Assembly: GCF_023016045.1 (NCBI RefSeq)
Contig: NZ_JALKAP010000003.1
Span: forward strand, 363,308-427,307
DNA: 64,000 nucleotides
Reading direction: 5' to 3'
Source: Marinobacter sp. S6332
GTDB taxonomy: Bacteria > Pseudomonadota > Gammaproteobacteria > Pseudomonadales > Oleiphilaceae
Shown here: positions 27,692 to 36,676 of the stretch, piece by piece
Layout of the letters: each line of letters opens with the position of its first letter
How positions within the stretch are numbered: the stretch's first letter is position 1
Notes under the pieces: model-generated
What the model was told of the DNA's origin: nothing
Database searches by the model: none
The model's input: only the letters and a program-made list of their open reading frames with translations
Made by a program: the position numbers and the translations under genes

Positions 27692-29775
27692 GGGTATGCT
27701 CTCCGTTGAAGCAGCGTAATAGCGGCCGAAAACATCAAACCAAGCAACCCCAAAGCAATCAACAAGGGAGCAAAGGTTGCTGTTTGCGGGTAGCGGACCA
27801 TCCCAGACTGGCTCCCCTCTGGCAGGAGTGTTGGCAGATTGTCTTTTAATAGAGCGCTCTCGGGAGCTCTGGCTGGCGTTTTATCAACAGCGACAAAGCT
27901 TGTATAAGGCGACATAAGGTTGTGCTCAACTGCCAACTCGGTAATCTTGGACTTCTGCGGCTCTTGCGCCTGAACCCGCGCTTCGTCCAGAAGGCTGTCT
28001 ATCTTCTCCCGCGCCCAATAGCGGTTCAGCCCTGAACCCGGAGCCGCCTGCTGCAAATCCAAACGCTGTTGCCATACACCGCCACCCGGTAACCGACCTG
28101 AAACACTCAATTCACCCGCAGGCGACACACCCCGCACCACCTGCAACAAGGGTTCACCCTGAAACAAATCTCCTGACCTACGTGGAAAACTGTCTTCCAG
28201 TGCCGATGCAGACTGCCCCTGCCAACTCACCTTAATATCTGTCAGCACTGGCGCCTCCATAGCCGCAAACAACTTAGCCAGCGGGCCACTTATATCCGTG
28301 GGATCCTGCACTGACGTGTAGCTACCACGCCCCCACCGCGCCGCCTCACGCATAAAGTGCATGTTAGGCGCTGATCCTATGGCCACAGTAAACAGCCGTT
28401 GGTCACCCAATTGGCGGCGAATTTGATCGAACAACGCCGACTCATTCCCAACCGCACCATCCGTCATAAACACAACTTGGCGCACTTTCGGGGCCAAATC
28501 TGATTCTGATGAAACAGCTACCATCCGCCCAACCGCACGCTGACTCTGCAGGGCCATAGTCAACGCTGACGCCATCTCCGTGCCACCGTCGGCACTTAGC
28601 CCACTCACATACTGCCGCGCCCGAGCCAGATTATTCGCCGTTGCCATTTCCGGCTGCATAAACAGAGCATGTGGCTGAGAATTAAACTGAATCACATTAA
28701 AGCGATCACCGGGTGCCAATGTGTCCAAACCAAGGTGCAAAGCTTCCCGAGCCTGCCGAATCGACTCTCCGGCCATAGAACCGGAAGTATCAATCACAAA
28801 CGTAAGCTCACGGGGCAACCGGGTTTTACCCGCCCGACCCGGCACAACCATAGCCAACAAATAGTCCTCACCGTCCCAGCGCTGATGAAAAACAGCCGCC
28901 CCCGGCTCCTGACCTGCAAACGCCTGCCAACGCAACACAAAATCCCGATTCATTACAATCTCACCTACCTGAGGCTCAACCGTAAACACCTGACCATCCT
29001 GCTGAGCAACCACCGGGTGGCTGGGGCTAGACACATTCGCCAACGCAAGCCCGGCATCAATAGTGAACCGAACCGACGCCCTGTGACTATCCGCGGCAAC
29101 ATCGTCCACATCCACCGTAAACGGACTGATCGCATCAGCATCCAACACCTCGGTCGTAGGCAGGGCCCAACCACCCTGCCACTGCTGCGGCGCCACCGCC
29201 AAAGGCTCACCCGGCATATATCGGGGAGTCAGAGTCGTGGGCACACTCAACTCAAACACCCCATCCTGATAACTCACCAGCTGCTGATAACTCAGCTCCA
29301 CACTCACCTCAGCCCCCGGCGGAATATTCGCCACCCGCGTGGTAAACACATTCGGCCGTTGCTGCTCAACCGTCGCCGCATGCCGCCCGGCATCCCGAGC
29401 CGTTTCATAAGTCTTCTTCGCCTCCGCGCGAGGCTGAACCTCCCCCACAATCGTGCGCTCACCAATCTTCATGGTCAGCCCGTAAACACTGGCCTTCTCC
29501 GGCAGAGGAAACACAAACACTCCTTCACGCCAATCATCGCTCGTGTTTTTAAACGTCCGCACCAGCTTGCTGTCTGCAATCAGACCACTAACCCGAACAT
29601 CAAAATCGCTCCCCAGCACCAACGCCGGTTCCTGCCATTGGCCTTTACCGTCAACAAAATGCAGCACACCTGCGGAATCCTCATTACCGGTATTGGCCTC
29701 TGCATACAAAGGCTGCACAAACAAAACCAGCAACATAGCCATCCATAAGCTCACGCCTTCCATAAAGCGCACCAC
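27688..29775 (-). CDS. Marine proteobacterial sortase target protein (VIT + VWA)
   Basis: Exported protein of 695 residues. After a signal peptide (ending PLYAEA) come a VIT domain (about 40-165), a von Willebrand A domain with an intact MIDAS DTSGSMAGES, and a C-terminal sorting signal: PQTAT followed by a hydrophobic helix and RR. I prefer the GTG at 29775, six bases after GGAAG, giving a positively charged signal-peptide start; the ATG at 29763 is the alternative. A longer reading to 30057 would run through repeat copy B and is not coding. It is translationally coupled to the sortase. Confidence 0.92.
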   Translation of the reverse strand: MVRFMEGVSLWMAMLLVLFVQPLYAEANTGNEDSAGVLHFVDGKGQWQEPALVLGSDFDVRVSGLIADSKLVRTFKNTSDDWREGVFVFPLPEKASVYGLTMKIGERTIVGEVQPRAEAKKTYETARDAGRHAATVEQQRPNVFTTRVANIPPGAEVSVELSYQQLVSYQDGVFELSVPTTLTPRYMPGEPLAVAPQQWQGGWALPTTEVLDADAISPFTVDVDDVAADSHRASVRFTIDAGLALANVSSPSHPVVAQQDGQVFTVEPQVGEIVMNRDFVLRWQAFAGQEPGAAVFHQRWDGEDYLLAMVVPGRAGKTRLPRELTFVIDTSGSMAGESIRQAREALHLGLDTLAPGDRFNVIQFNSQPHALFMQPEMATANNLARARQYVSGLSADGGTEMASALTMALQSQRAVGRMVAVSSESDLAPKVRQVVFMTDGAVGNESALFDQIRRQLGDQRLFTVAIGSAPNMHFMREAARWGRGSYTSVQDPTDISGPLAKLFAAMEAPVLTDIKVSWQGQSASALEDSFPRRSGDLFQGEPLLQVVRGVSPAGELSVSGRLPGGGVWQQRLDLQQAAPGSGLNRYWAREKIDSLLDEARVQAQEPQKSKITELAVEHNLMSPYTSFVAVDKTPARAPESALLKDNLPTLLPEGSQSGMVRYPQTATFAPLLIALGLLGLMFSAAITLLQRRAYP

Positions 29776-29793
29776 TCGCTGCTTCCGGCCCAC

Positions 29794-30010
29794 TCTGAGC
29801 CCTTCCGAGCGGGTGACGAGCCCCCCGAAACCGTGCGGAGCCATGGGAGAAGAGCGACCAGCTCTTCTCGGGCTGGCCAAGGATGGCCTGCCCAGGACTC
29901 TAGCTGCGACGCAGGAGCATGAAGGAGCGAGAGGCGGAGCCGAGCGTACAGGGAGGTATCTACAGCGTGTTTCGGGGGGCTCGTCACCCGCTTGGAAGGG
30001 CGGGCTCAGA
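29794..30010 (+). repeat. Hairpin-cradled repeat, copy B (long structured core)
   Basis: Perfect 23-base inner arms (29809-29831 and 29969-29991) extend outward to 29794 and 30010 with one G-T pair and a four-base bulge. The 137-base core starts and ends like copies A and C but carries 84 extra bases after the ccatgg at its start. The extra part contains a perfect 9-base hairpin (29847-29855 / 29861-29869) and a 10-base hairpin with one mismatch (29870-29879 / 29884-29893). It lies in the divergent spacer between the sortase target and pdsR. Confidence 0.88.
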
Positions 30011-30250
30011 CGGTATGGAAACAAACTATTTTTGGATGACAGAGAAGAAAACATCATGGCAATAATCCTTTGGCTACATGACTAAATCAGACACAGCCAT
30101 TTCACCAACCCAAAAAGGCACCCCCATGGCAGAATCCAACATTCCACGAACAAAAAATGATGAATTATGACAACACCGCAAGCTAACCTTGCTCTAAACG
30201 CCCCCCGTGTTTAAATAGACCCCAACGCCCACAGACAAACAGCCAAAACC
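30011..30250 (+). other. Spacer upstream of pdsR
   Basis: About 240 bases between repeat copy B and pdsR. I see no convincing gene. The stretch near 30150-30240 must hold the pdsR promoter, but no clear -35/-10 pair stands out. The only ORF starting here is a nine-codon one near 30055, too short to support. Confidence 0.4.
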
Positions 30251-30952
30251 ATGAAAAAACACCTCGTCCTAATAGAAGACGAACCCGCCATCCGCGACAA
30301 CTACCGCGCCGCCTTCGAACGCCGCGGCTACCGCGTAACCACCTACAGCGACCGATCATCCGCCTGGCAAGTACTACGCCAAAGCCTCCCCGACCTCGCC
30401 ATAATCGACGTCGGCCTAGGCGACGAACCCGAAGGCGGCTTCACCCTATGCCAAGACCTACGCTCACTATCCGCAACCCTACCCATCATCTTCCTGACCG
30501 CTCGCGACAGCGACATAGACTCAGTACACGGCCTGCGACTGGGCGCTGACGACTACGTCACCAAAGACATGAGCATGGAACACCTGCTGGCAAGAGTAAC
30601 TGCACTACTACGCCGGGCAGACGCCTGGGCGGACGCTCTGCAAAAGCCAGACGAAGTGGTAAACCGTGGCCGCCTGAGCCTAAACGTTGATCGCATGACC
30701 GTAGCCTGGGATGAAAACGCCATAGACCTCACTGTTACAGAATTCTGGATGCTGCACTCATTGGCACAACACCCCGGCCATGTGCGCAACCGTGACCAAC
30801 TCATGGAAGCCGCCAGCACGCATTTGGACGACAACACCGTCACCTCCCACATCAAACGCATCCGCAGCAAATTCCTGCAGATCGATAGCAGCTTTGACGG
30901 TATCCAAACCGCCTACGGCATGGGATACCGCTGGAATGCCCGTGAGCTTTGA
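30251..30952 (+). CDS. pdsR: Dedicated sortase system response regulator PdsR
   Basis: OmpR-type regulator of 233 residues. Receiver: VLIEDEPAIRDNY, phosphoacceptor in LAIIDVGLGDEPEGGFTL, TARD, and YVTKDM, in which the usual proline after the lysine is aspartate. The C-terminal winged helix has VTEFWMLHSLAQHPGHV and HIKRIRSKF with a GYRW end. The DEPEGG insertion after the phosphoacceptor is characteristic of this sortase-linked family. It is divergent from the sortase-target operon, three bases ahead of pdsS, and likely controls that operon. Confidence 0.88.
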   Translation: MKKHLVLIEDEPAIRDNYRAAFERRGYRVTTYSDRSSAWQVLRQSLPDLAIIDVGLGDEPEGGFTLCQDLRSLSATLPIIFLTARDSDIDSVHGLRLGADDYVTKDMSMEHLLARVTALLRRADAWADALQKPDEVVNRGRLSLNVDRMTVAWDENAIDLTVTEFWMLHSLAQHPGHVRNRDQLMEAASTHLDDNTVTSHIKRIRSKFLQIDSSFDGIQTAYGMGYRWNAREL

Positions 30953-30955
30953 TTC

Positions 30956-33040
30956 GTGACTCTCAAACGCCAGCTTTTTATCGCCAGCCTACTGATGCTG
31001 CTCATACCATGGGCTGGCCTCCAGTTTGTGCTGGAGTTGGATCAAGCCCTACGGCAACAGGCGCTACAACAACTACAGGATCAGGCAGATCGGCTTGCAC
31101 AAACCGCCGGTGATCTAAGCCTTGGGCTCCCGGTCGCAGCGCCTCATGCGCCCGCCATCTACGTAGAAAGCCTCCAAAGCCCCATAAACTTGGACGGCTA
31201 CAGCGATGACTGGCCAGGCTACGACGAAAGTGAACAATTCCAACCCTGGCAATCTGCTACAACGCCAGATCACCCCACAGAAACCATCGGCAAGCCCACC
31301 ATGCGCTGGCAAGCTGCGACCGACCAACGCCACTTGTATCTGTTAGTACGCATCAACAACCGCCAGCCCATATTCTTCAACCCCGGCGCGCCCGAGCAGC
31401 CTCACGATCGGTTAAAGCTCTGGCTAGAGCCCGCAAACGCTAAACTGAACCCCGATGCCCAAACCGCAGAGTGGCTCATACGCACCCCCGCGCCCGGCAA
31501 GGTCTACGCAACCGCCATTGATGCGGCGAACGGAGACAGCGAAAACAAGCCCGACTACCGTGTAAGCGGATATTGGCACAGCGTGGGTAACGGCTGGCAG
31601 CTTGAACTGGAACTGCCCAAACCACCACCAGACAGCCGCCTAGGCTTTGCTATCCAGTGGCAGGACAGCCCGACTTCGGCGCAAACATCCACATCAATAA
31701 ACCCGCTACCCGCTCTTGTGGAACGCCAACCCGAACTGGAGCGCCAACTGACCTCAGGAATGAGCAGAGGCCAAGTTACCCGGCTGATCGAGCCCGCAGG
31801 CTGGGTCATCGCACAACAGTCAACGCCTGCCCGACAGGCGCCGCCAGAGTTTGAAGCACTCAGCCCCTTGCAAATTGTTGAGCACATAAGCCTCAACACC
31901 CTGCGAGCACTGGTGCAGATGTATCAACCCGCGCCTGCAACGCTTACCGCTAACAGCAACCGCCTAGATATAAACGCCCTCCCCAAAAAAGGGCTTGTAC
32001 GGCATGAAGACGACAGCATTTGGTTGATGACCACCAAGCCTGTATTCGGAGGCAGAACACTGATCGTCGAACAGTCTCTTGATCAGCTACTAACGCTATC
32101 CGGCTCTACGCTGGGCTCAGTTATCGCTCGAAGCACCTTGATTATTATCGGCCTGACATTGGTTTTGTTGGGCTACGCCAGTTGGCTGTCTTGGCGCATT
32201 GCCCGTTTACAGCGTGCGGTCAGTGCCACCATTGATCAGGATGGCCGGATTATCGGCACACTGCCGGGCTCCGGGGCAAAGGATGAGCTGGGCCAGCTGC
32301 AGAACCATTTCGCCCAGATGGCCGACCGGCTGCACGGCTACAATCGCTATCTGGAGAGCTTTTCAAAGCGCCTCTCCCACGAACTCAAAACCCCGGTGGC
32401 CGTAGTACGCTCATCTCTGGAAAACCTATCTCATGCCGAAACTGAAGGCGAACGCTCGCAATACATCGGGCGTGCCACTACAGCTACCGAGCGCTTGCGG
32501 CGAATCCTCAACGGCATGAGCGAAGCAGCCCGTTTGGAGCAGAGTTTTGATCACGCCGACAAAGAAGACTTCGATCTGGCAGAGGTGATCAATCAGGCAA
32601 GCGCTGCCTATAAGGCCTTGGATCCAGATCATCAAATTATCTACACAGGACCGGAGTCAGGCATCAGCTTTGTAGGTGCCCCGGAACTGCTCGTACAAAT
32701 GCTAGACAAACTGGTCGATAACGCGCGCGACTTCACACCCGAAAACGGCAGAATTGAAATACGTCTGGACCAATACCCGGAACACTGCCAGATCGAAGTG
32801 TTTAACGAAGGTTCAAGCTTGCCCACCAACTCGGGCGTGAATATTTTTGAAGCGTTTGTATCGCAACGAGAAGGCAAAACCGAAGGGCACCTTGGCCAAG
32901 GACTGTTGATTGTGCGCTTGATTGCCGACTTCCTTGGTGGCCGAGTTGACGCTCAAAGCCAGCGCTTAAATGGCATTGACGGAGCCTGCTTCCGCGTTAT
33001 CATCCCCAAGCTTCCGGATAAACCAAGGACTGACCCGTGA
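30956..33040 (+). CDS. pdsS: Dedicated sortase system histidine kinase PdsS
   Basis: Membrane kinase of 694 residues. Helices near 5-25 and 375-400 bracket a 350-residue periplasmic domain; residues 70-215 (PINLDGYSDDWPGYDE onward) look like a carbohydrate-binding family 9-type fold, common in sensors of glycans. HAMP, HisKA (FSKRLSHELKTPVAVV) and HATPase (DKLVDNARDFTP, GQGLLIVRL) follow. The GTG start lies three bases after pdsR. Its last bases overlap the DUF3422 start (GTGA). Likely senses the envelope state or the sortase target. Confidence 0.88.
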   Translation: MTLKRQLFIASLLMLLIPWAGLQFVLELDQALRQQALQQLQDQADRLAQTAGDLSLGLPVAAPHAPAIYVESLQSPINLDGYSDDWPGYDESEQFQPWQSATTPDHPTETIGKPTMRWQAATDQRHLYLLVRINNRQPIFFNPGAPEQPHDRLKLWLEPANAKLNPDAQTAEWLIRTPAPGKVYATAIDAANGDSENKPDYRVSGYWHSVGNGWQLELELPKPPPDSRLGFAIQWQDSPTSAQTSTSINPLPALVERQPELERQLTSGMSRGQVTRLIEPAGWVIAQQSTPARQAPPEFEALSPLQIVEHISLNTLRALVQMYQPAPATLTANSNRLDINALPKKGLVRHEDDSIWLMTTKPVFGGRTLIVEQSLDQLLTLSGSTLGSVIARSTLIIIGLTLVLLGYASWLSWRIARLQRAVSATIDQDGRIIGTLPGSGAKDELGQLQNHFAQMADRLHGYNRYLESFSKRLSHELKTPVAVVRSSLENLSHAETEGERSQYIGRATTATERLRRILNGMSEAARLEQSFDHADKEDFDLAEVINQASAAYKALDPDHQIIYTGPESGISFVGAPELLVQMLDKLVDNARDFTPENGRIEIRLDQYPEHCQIEVFNEGSSLPTNSGVNIFEAFVSQREGKTEGHLGQGLLIVRLIADFLGGRVDAQSQRLNGIDGACFRVIIPKLPDKPRTDP

Positions 33041-34344
33041 CCGCTAAACCCGTAGCACTGGATTTCCACCCCCTGCGCCCTGACCTGTATCAGGAGCTGC
33101 ATTCGCGCCCGTTTCAGGTATTGCCACCGCAGGCAAGGGTAAGTCACATCGCAGTTTTGACCACATCAGAGCAGCGCAAAAGCCAGTTTAAACATCTACA
33201 AAGCCTACATCGAATGCTGGGGCAACCCTGGCCGGAGGAGGAGGTAACTTGCTATGAGCAAACCTTTGATAAGCTGCGCATTCGCCGCGAGGTCCATCTG
33301 GAATTTACCGCTTACACCTTTACTAATCTGGCTCCGTCCGATGCCGAGCCCTTTGAGGAAACGGGGGTCAGCGCGCTGCCCCGCGGCTGGCTCGAACAGC
33401 TCGACGGCACTGTAGTTGCGGCCTTCCATATTGACGTTAGCCCATCCACAGAGCATGCCCGCAACGAACCTGCGTTCATGCGTCGGCATTTTGAGGGTAT
33501 GCGACTGATAGGCAGCAGCCCACAAGAAGGCGCTGCCCGGGTACTAGGAACGTTTCAGCTGCACTCCGACAATTTCGGCCGCTTCATGGTGCTCAATTAC
33601 AGTATGTCGGATAGCCAGTTAGGTCGGCTTGTTCAACGGTTGATGGAAATCGAAACCTATCGCTTGATGTCTCTGTTGTCGCTGCCTGTAGCCCGCGACA
33701 TTACGCCTGCGTTAAATGATATGGACCAGCAACTCGTCGTCATTACTCAGGCTCTGGCTGACAATGAAGCTCAGAATGAGCAAACTATTTTGGCGAAACT
33801 CACCAATATTGCAGCCAAAATCGAAGCTTTCCGTGCCCACTCTACCTTTCGGTTCTCCGCCACCAAAGCTTATCATCAGCTTGTGATAACCAGGCTGGAA
33901 GAACTGCGAGAAGACGAAGTGTCCGGCCACCTAACCATCTCTGAGTTCATGACTCGCCGACTAACCCCCGCCGTCAAAACCTGTGAAGCCGTCAGTATTA
34001 GGCTGGAAGACCTTTCCCGCCGAGTAGATCGCACATCTGACATGATGCGAGCCAGAGTGGAGTTGGCCATCCAAAGCCAAAACCAACAACTGCTCAGCTC
34101 CATGGACAGACGTTCAAAAATCCAACTGATGATGCAGCACACAGTTGAAGGCTTCTCGGTTGTCGCCATCACTTATTACTTGATCGGCCTTCTCAAGCTA
34201 GCTTTGGATTCCATTTACGAAGCAGGGATTATCTTCAACAAAACTTTGGCGCTGGGGATTGCCATTCCCGCTACACTTGCATTGGTGTATCTGGCCATTC
34301 GGTTTGTTCACCATCACTTTATCCGTATGGCAAGACGGCAGTAG
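33037..34344 (+). CDS. DUF3422 family membrane protein
   Basis: Protein of 435 residues recognised as DUF3422 by HPLRPDLYQELHSRPFQVL at its start and the overall plan: a soluble N-terminal domain, long coiled-coil helices (about 230-370) and two C-terminal transmembrane helices. Function is unknown. The GTG start overlaps the stop of pdsS by four bases, so it is translated from the same message. The two-helix membrane hairpin after a long coiled coil recalls CorA-like architecture, but no GMN motif is present. Confidence 0.85.
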   Translation: MTAKPVALDFHPLRPDLYQELHSRPFQVLPPQARVSHIAVLTTSEQRKSQFKHLQSLHRMLGQPWPEEEVTCYEQTFDKLRIRREVHLEFTAYTFTNLAPSDAEPFEETGVSALPRGWLEQLDGTVVAAFHIDVSPSTEHARNEPAFMRRHFEGMRLIGSSPQEGAARVLGTFQLHSDNFGRFMVLNYSMSDSQLGRLVQRLMEIETYRLMSLLSLPVARDITPALNDMDQQLVVITQALADNEAQNEQTILAKLTNIAAKIEAFRAHSTFRFSATKAYHQLVITRLEELREDEVSGHLTISEFMTRRLTPAVKTCEAVSIRLEDLSRRVDRTSDMMRARVELAIQSQNQQLLSSMDRRSKIQLMMQHTVEGFSVVAITYYLIGLLKLALDSIYEAGIIFNKTLALGIAIPATLALVYLAIRFVHHHFIRMARRQ

Positions 34345-34354
34345 CAACAAGGCA

Positions 34355-35137
34355 TCAGCCCAGATTTTCATCTCCGGCAAACTGTCGGTAAAACTGCTGC
34401 GCAGTGCGGCCGTTTCGTACCCCTTTTTGGGTGGCAAAGCGGATGGCTTCACGGCGCAAATGTTCTCTGTCAGCAACCTTCGGGAAAAGCGCATCCACTG
34501 CCTGCAAATACACCTCTTGGGAAAACGCATAAAAGGACAGCTGCAAACCGAAGCGATCAGCCAGAGAAACCTGCTCTTCAATGGCTTCCGCAGGATGAAT
34601 TTCGCTATCCTGAGTATGGCCCTTTAAGTTGTCGGACATGAATTCCGGCATCAAATGACGCCGGTTGGAGGTAGCATAAACACGAACGTTCTCTGGCGGT
34701 AATTCCAGCGATCCTTCAAGCACGCTTTTCAGCGCTTTATAACCGGATTCACCCACATCAAACGACAAGTCGTCACAGAAGATAACGAAGCGGAACGGCA
34801 GATCACAGATGTCATCCACAATCTCCGGCAAGTTCACCAGATCGTCCTTATCCACCTCAATAATTCTCAAACCCTGGTCTTGGTAGCGATTCAGCAGCGC
34901 CTTGATAAGGGATGATTTTCCCGTTCCTCTAGCTCCCCAAAGCAGCACGTTATTGGAAGGTTCACCTGCAAGAAAGCGTTCTGTGTTGCGGGCAAGCGCC
35001 TGTTGCTGGCGATCAATACCCGTAAGCGAGCCCCATTGCACCGGGTCCAGCCTTCGAACGGCACGCAGCCCTGAACGATGGCGGCGCCACACCGCAGCCG
35101 GAGTTGATGACCAGTCAAAAGGATGCTGTTCAGACAT
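34355..35137 (-). CDS. DUF815 AAA-type ATP-binding protein
   Basis: P-loop ATPase of 260 residues. Walker A is LLWGARGTGKSSL, Walker B FVIFCDDLSFD, and a sensor-like YATSNRRHLMPEF follows, all typical of the DUF815 family. Role is not known; members are widespread single genes. The start is at 35137 and the gene converges on the DUF3422 gene with a 10-base gap. No partner is apparent from the neighbours. Confidence 0.88.
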   Translation of the reverse strand: MSEQHPFDWSSTPAAVWRRHRSGLRAVRRLDPVQWGSLTGIDRQQQALARNTERFLAGEPSNNVLLWGARGTGKSSLIKALLNRYQDQGLRIIEVDKDDLVNLPEIVDDICDLPFRFVIFCDDLSFDVGESGYKALKSVLEGSLELPPENVRVYATSNRRHLMPEFMSDNLKGHTQDSEIHPAEAIEEQVSLADRFGLQLSFYAFSQEVYLQAVDALFPKVADREHLRREAIRFATQKGVRNGRTAQQFYRQFAGDENLG

Positions 35138-35250
35138 AAGCTTTCATTCCGTTTCGTTGAGTACAGATGTGCTTTCCGGTTCCCTGCCGGGGAAGCCAGC
35201 TGTCAGTATATCGGTACGAGCTATAGGCAGGCTATCGAAGCGGCTAAAAG

Positions 35251-35287
35251 CAAAAACGGCGCAGAGGTTAAACCTCTGCGCCATTTT
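35251..35287 (-). terminator. Terminator of the outer-membrane barrel gene
   Basis: Perfect 12-base palindromic arms (ggcgcagaggtt / aacctctgcgcc, 35258-35282) are followed by a five-U run on the minus strand and also flanked by five T on the plus strand. It lies just downstream of the minus-strand beta-barrel gene. Confidence 0.85.
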
Positions 35288-35308
35288 TGAGGGTCAGACT
35301 GACTCCAA

Positions 35309-35887
35309 TCAGAATTGGAACTTGAGGCCAACCTGCGCAGTATCGAAATCTGGGCCATCGTTATTCAGCTGACCGTTAAAGTCATTTTCATCAATGTCTA
35401 CGTTATAGCGGTTATATTCCAGAAAGGTAGTCAGGTGCTCTGAAATGCGGAAATCAACACCTGCACCCACAACGGGGCTTACATCGTCATAGGTCTTGTC
35501 CTCGTCAAAGGCGTCCACGTCAAGCGCCGCAGCGAATGCACCCGCTTTGGCGTAGACACCAAAACTACTTGATAGCGGTAGTCGACCGATGACCACAAGC
35601 GCGCCGCCTTTTAGGCTTGCCTTCGTGTCGTCTTTACCGAAATTGCCGAAGTCCACATAGTTCGCTTCCAGGCCGAAGAACTCGTTGAACTGGTAGCCTA
35701 ACCCCGCTCCATAAAGATCATTCGAATCATCGAAATCCCCGCCGTGCGATTTATAGCCACCATAACTACCCTTAATGTATGGGCCGGAGGCGTCACGATC
35801 AGAAGAGCCTTGCGCCAAGGCTACAGGGGCTGCAAAAACACTGGCAGACAAAATCGTGGCACAGGCAATACGAGCTTTGGAGTTCAT
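35309..35887 (-). CDS. OmpA-like outer membrane beta-barrel protein
   Basis: Small porin-like protein of 192 residues. A signal peptide ends at VALAQG. The mature part alternates hydrophobic and polar residues in about eight strands (GPYIKGSYGGYKS, YGAGLGYQFNEFFGLEANYVDFG, HLTTFLEYNRYNVDI) and ends VGLKFQF with a terminal phenylalanine, the assembly signal for BamA. The composition is acidic and glycine-rich as usual in marine barrels. GAGGA precedes the ATG. It has its own terminator, so it is monocistronic. Confidence 0.88.
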   Translation of the reverse strand: MNSKARIACATILSASVFAAPVALAQGSSDRDASGPYIKGSYGGYKSHGGDFDDSNDLYGAGLGYQFNEFFGLEANYVDFGNFGKDDTKASLKGGALVVIGRLPLSSSFGVYAKAGAFAAALDVDAFDEDKTYDDVSPVVGAGVDFRISEHLTTFLEYNRYNVDIDENDFNGQLNNDGPDFDTAQVGLKFQF

Positions 35888-36175
35888 AATGCATCATCCT
35901 CACTAGTTAAGAGTTCTATTCGTTAATAGCGTTCTTCGGGTGGCTGAGTCATTCGACTTACCGCCCCCGAAATACGTGCCTCTACCCTAGTGGCTCTGAT
36001 GGCAGTTTTGGGTTACATCCAAACTAAAATCTCTTCATGCTCTCTTAATTCTTAATGAAAAATTAAAATAAATCATATGGTTATACGAAAACCACCAAAC
36101 CACTCCAATTACTCGAAAGCACAGGACAAAGGATTTCCCAGAAGGTTTATTCGAGCTGGTAGGGCCAAGAGAAAG
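35888..36175. other. AT-rich spacer, likely barrel-gene promoter region
   Basis: Intergenic stretch of 288 bases with no convincing ORF. The centre (36035-36100) is strongly AT-rich, unlike its surroundings, and probably holds the promoter of the minus-strand beta-barrel gene. No specific operator was recognised. Confidence 0.4.
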
Positions 36176-36676
36176 CTATTCGGCTGAGGGCTTGTCTGCG
36201 GAAGGCGCGGAACCGTGCGATTCGGAGGTGGCGGAGGTAGGAGCCTGGCGCATCAGAACCATACCGCCTTGAAGCAATAAATTTTTCAATCTGGGGTCAG
36301 CCTGCTCAGCAACGCCCACGGCAAAGGCCAAAGCAGCAGCTTCAAGGGGGTTTTGCGCTATTAGCGACCGCAAAACTTCAATGGGGGATCCTGAGCCAGA
36401 GGTTGAAGCGCCGCCCTCGCTATCTTTGCGGGATTTGGCAGGACGAGTCATGCGATAGAAGAACAGTGCGAGCAAGCACAAGCATGCAAACCCGGTAATC
36501 GCCATGGCCCCTGGCTTTCCCACAAAAGGAGCCAAAGCCAGAACCGCTGCATTGACCAAAAAATAAAAGCCGGTAACTAGCAGCGCTGTAAGCAGCACCA
36601 AGGCCAACACCACACCGGTGATGGCCGCAACAACTTTACGAAGGGTGCTTTGGATCGTTGCAGAGTCGGGAAGCAT
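36176..36676 (-). CDS. Membrane protein downstream of DUF883 gene
   Basis: Protein of 166 residues with two hydrophobic helices (about 15-45 and 50-75), then a basic stretch (RMTRPAKSRKD) and a polar tail with one more weakly hydrophobic helix. The family is not recognised; its place after a YqjD-like gene resembles yqjD-yqjE, where YqjE is a holin-like membrane protein. Start and upstream stop overlap (TAATG), so the genes are coupled. Confidence 0.65.
   Translation of the reverse strand: MLPDSATIQSTLRKVVAAITGVVLALVLLTALLVTGFYFLVNAAVLALAPFVGKPGAMAITGFACLCLLALFFYRMTRPAKSRKDSEGGASTSGSGSPIEVLRSLIAQNPLEAAALAFAVGVAEQADPRLKNLLLQGGMVLMRQAPTSATSESHGSAPSADKPSAE

Noticed and set aside
28669..29748. 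359-codon open frame on the plus strand
   Set aside because: It lies wholly antisense to the sortase target gene, is basic and low-complexity (many H, R, P, T), and has no domain. It arises from the C-rich codon use of the real gene.
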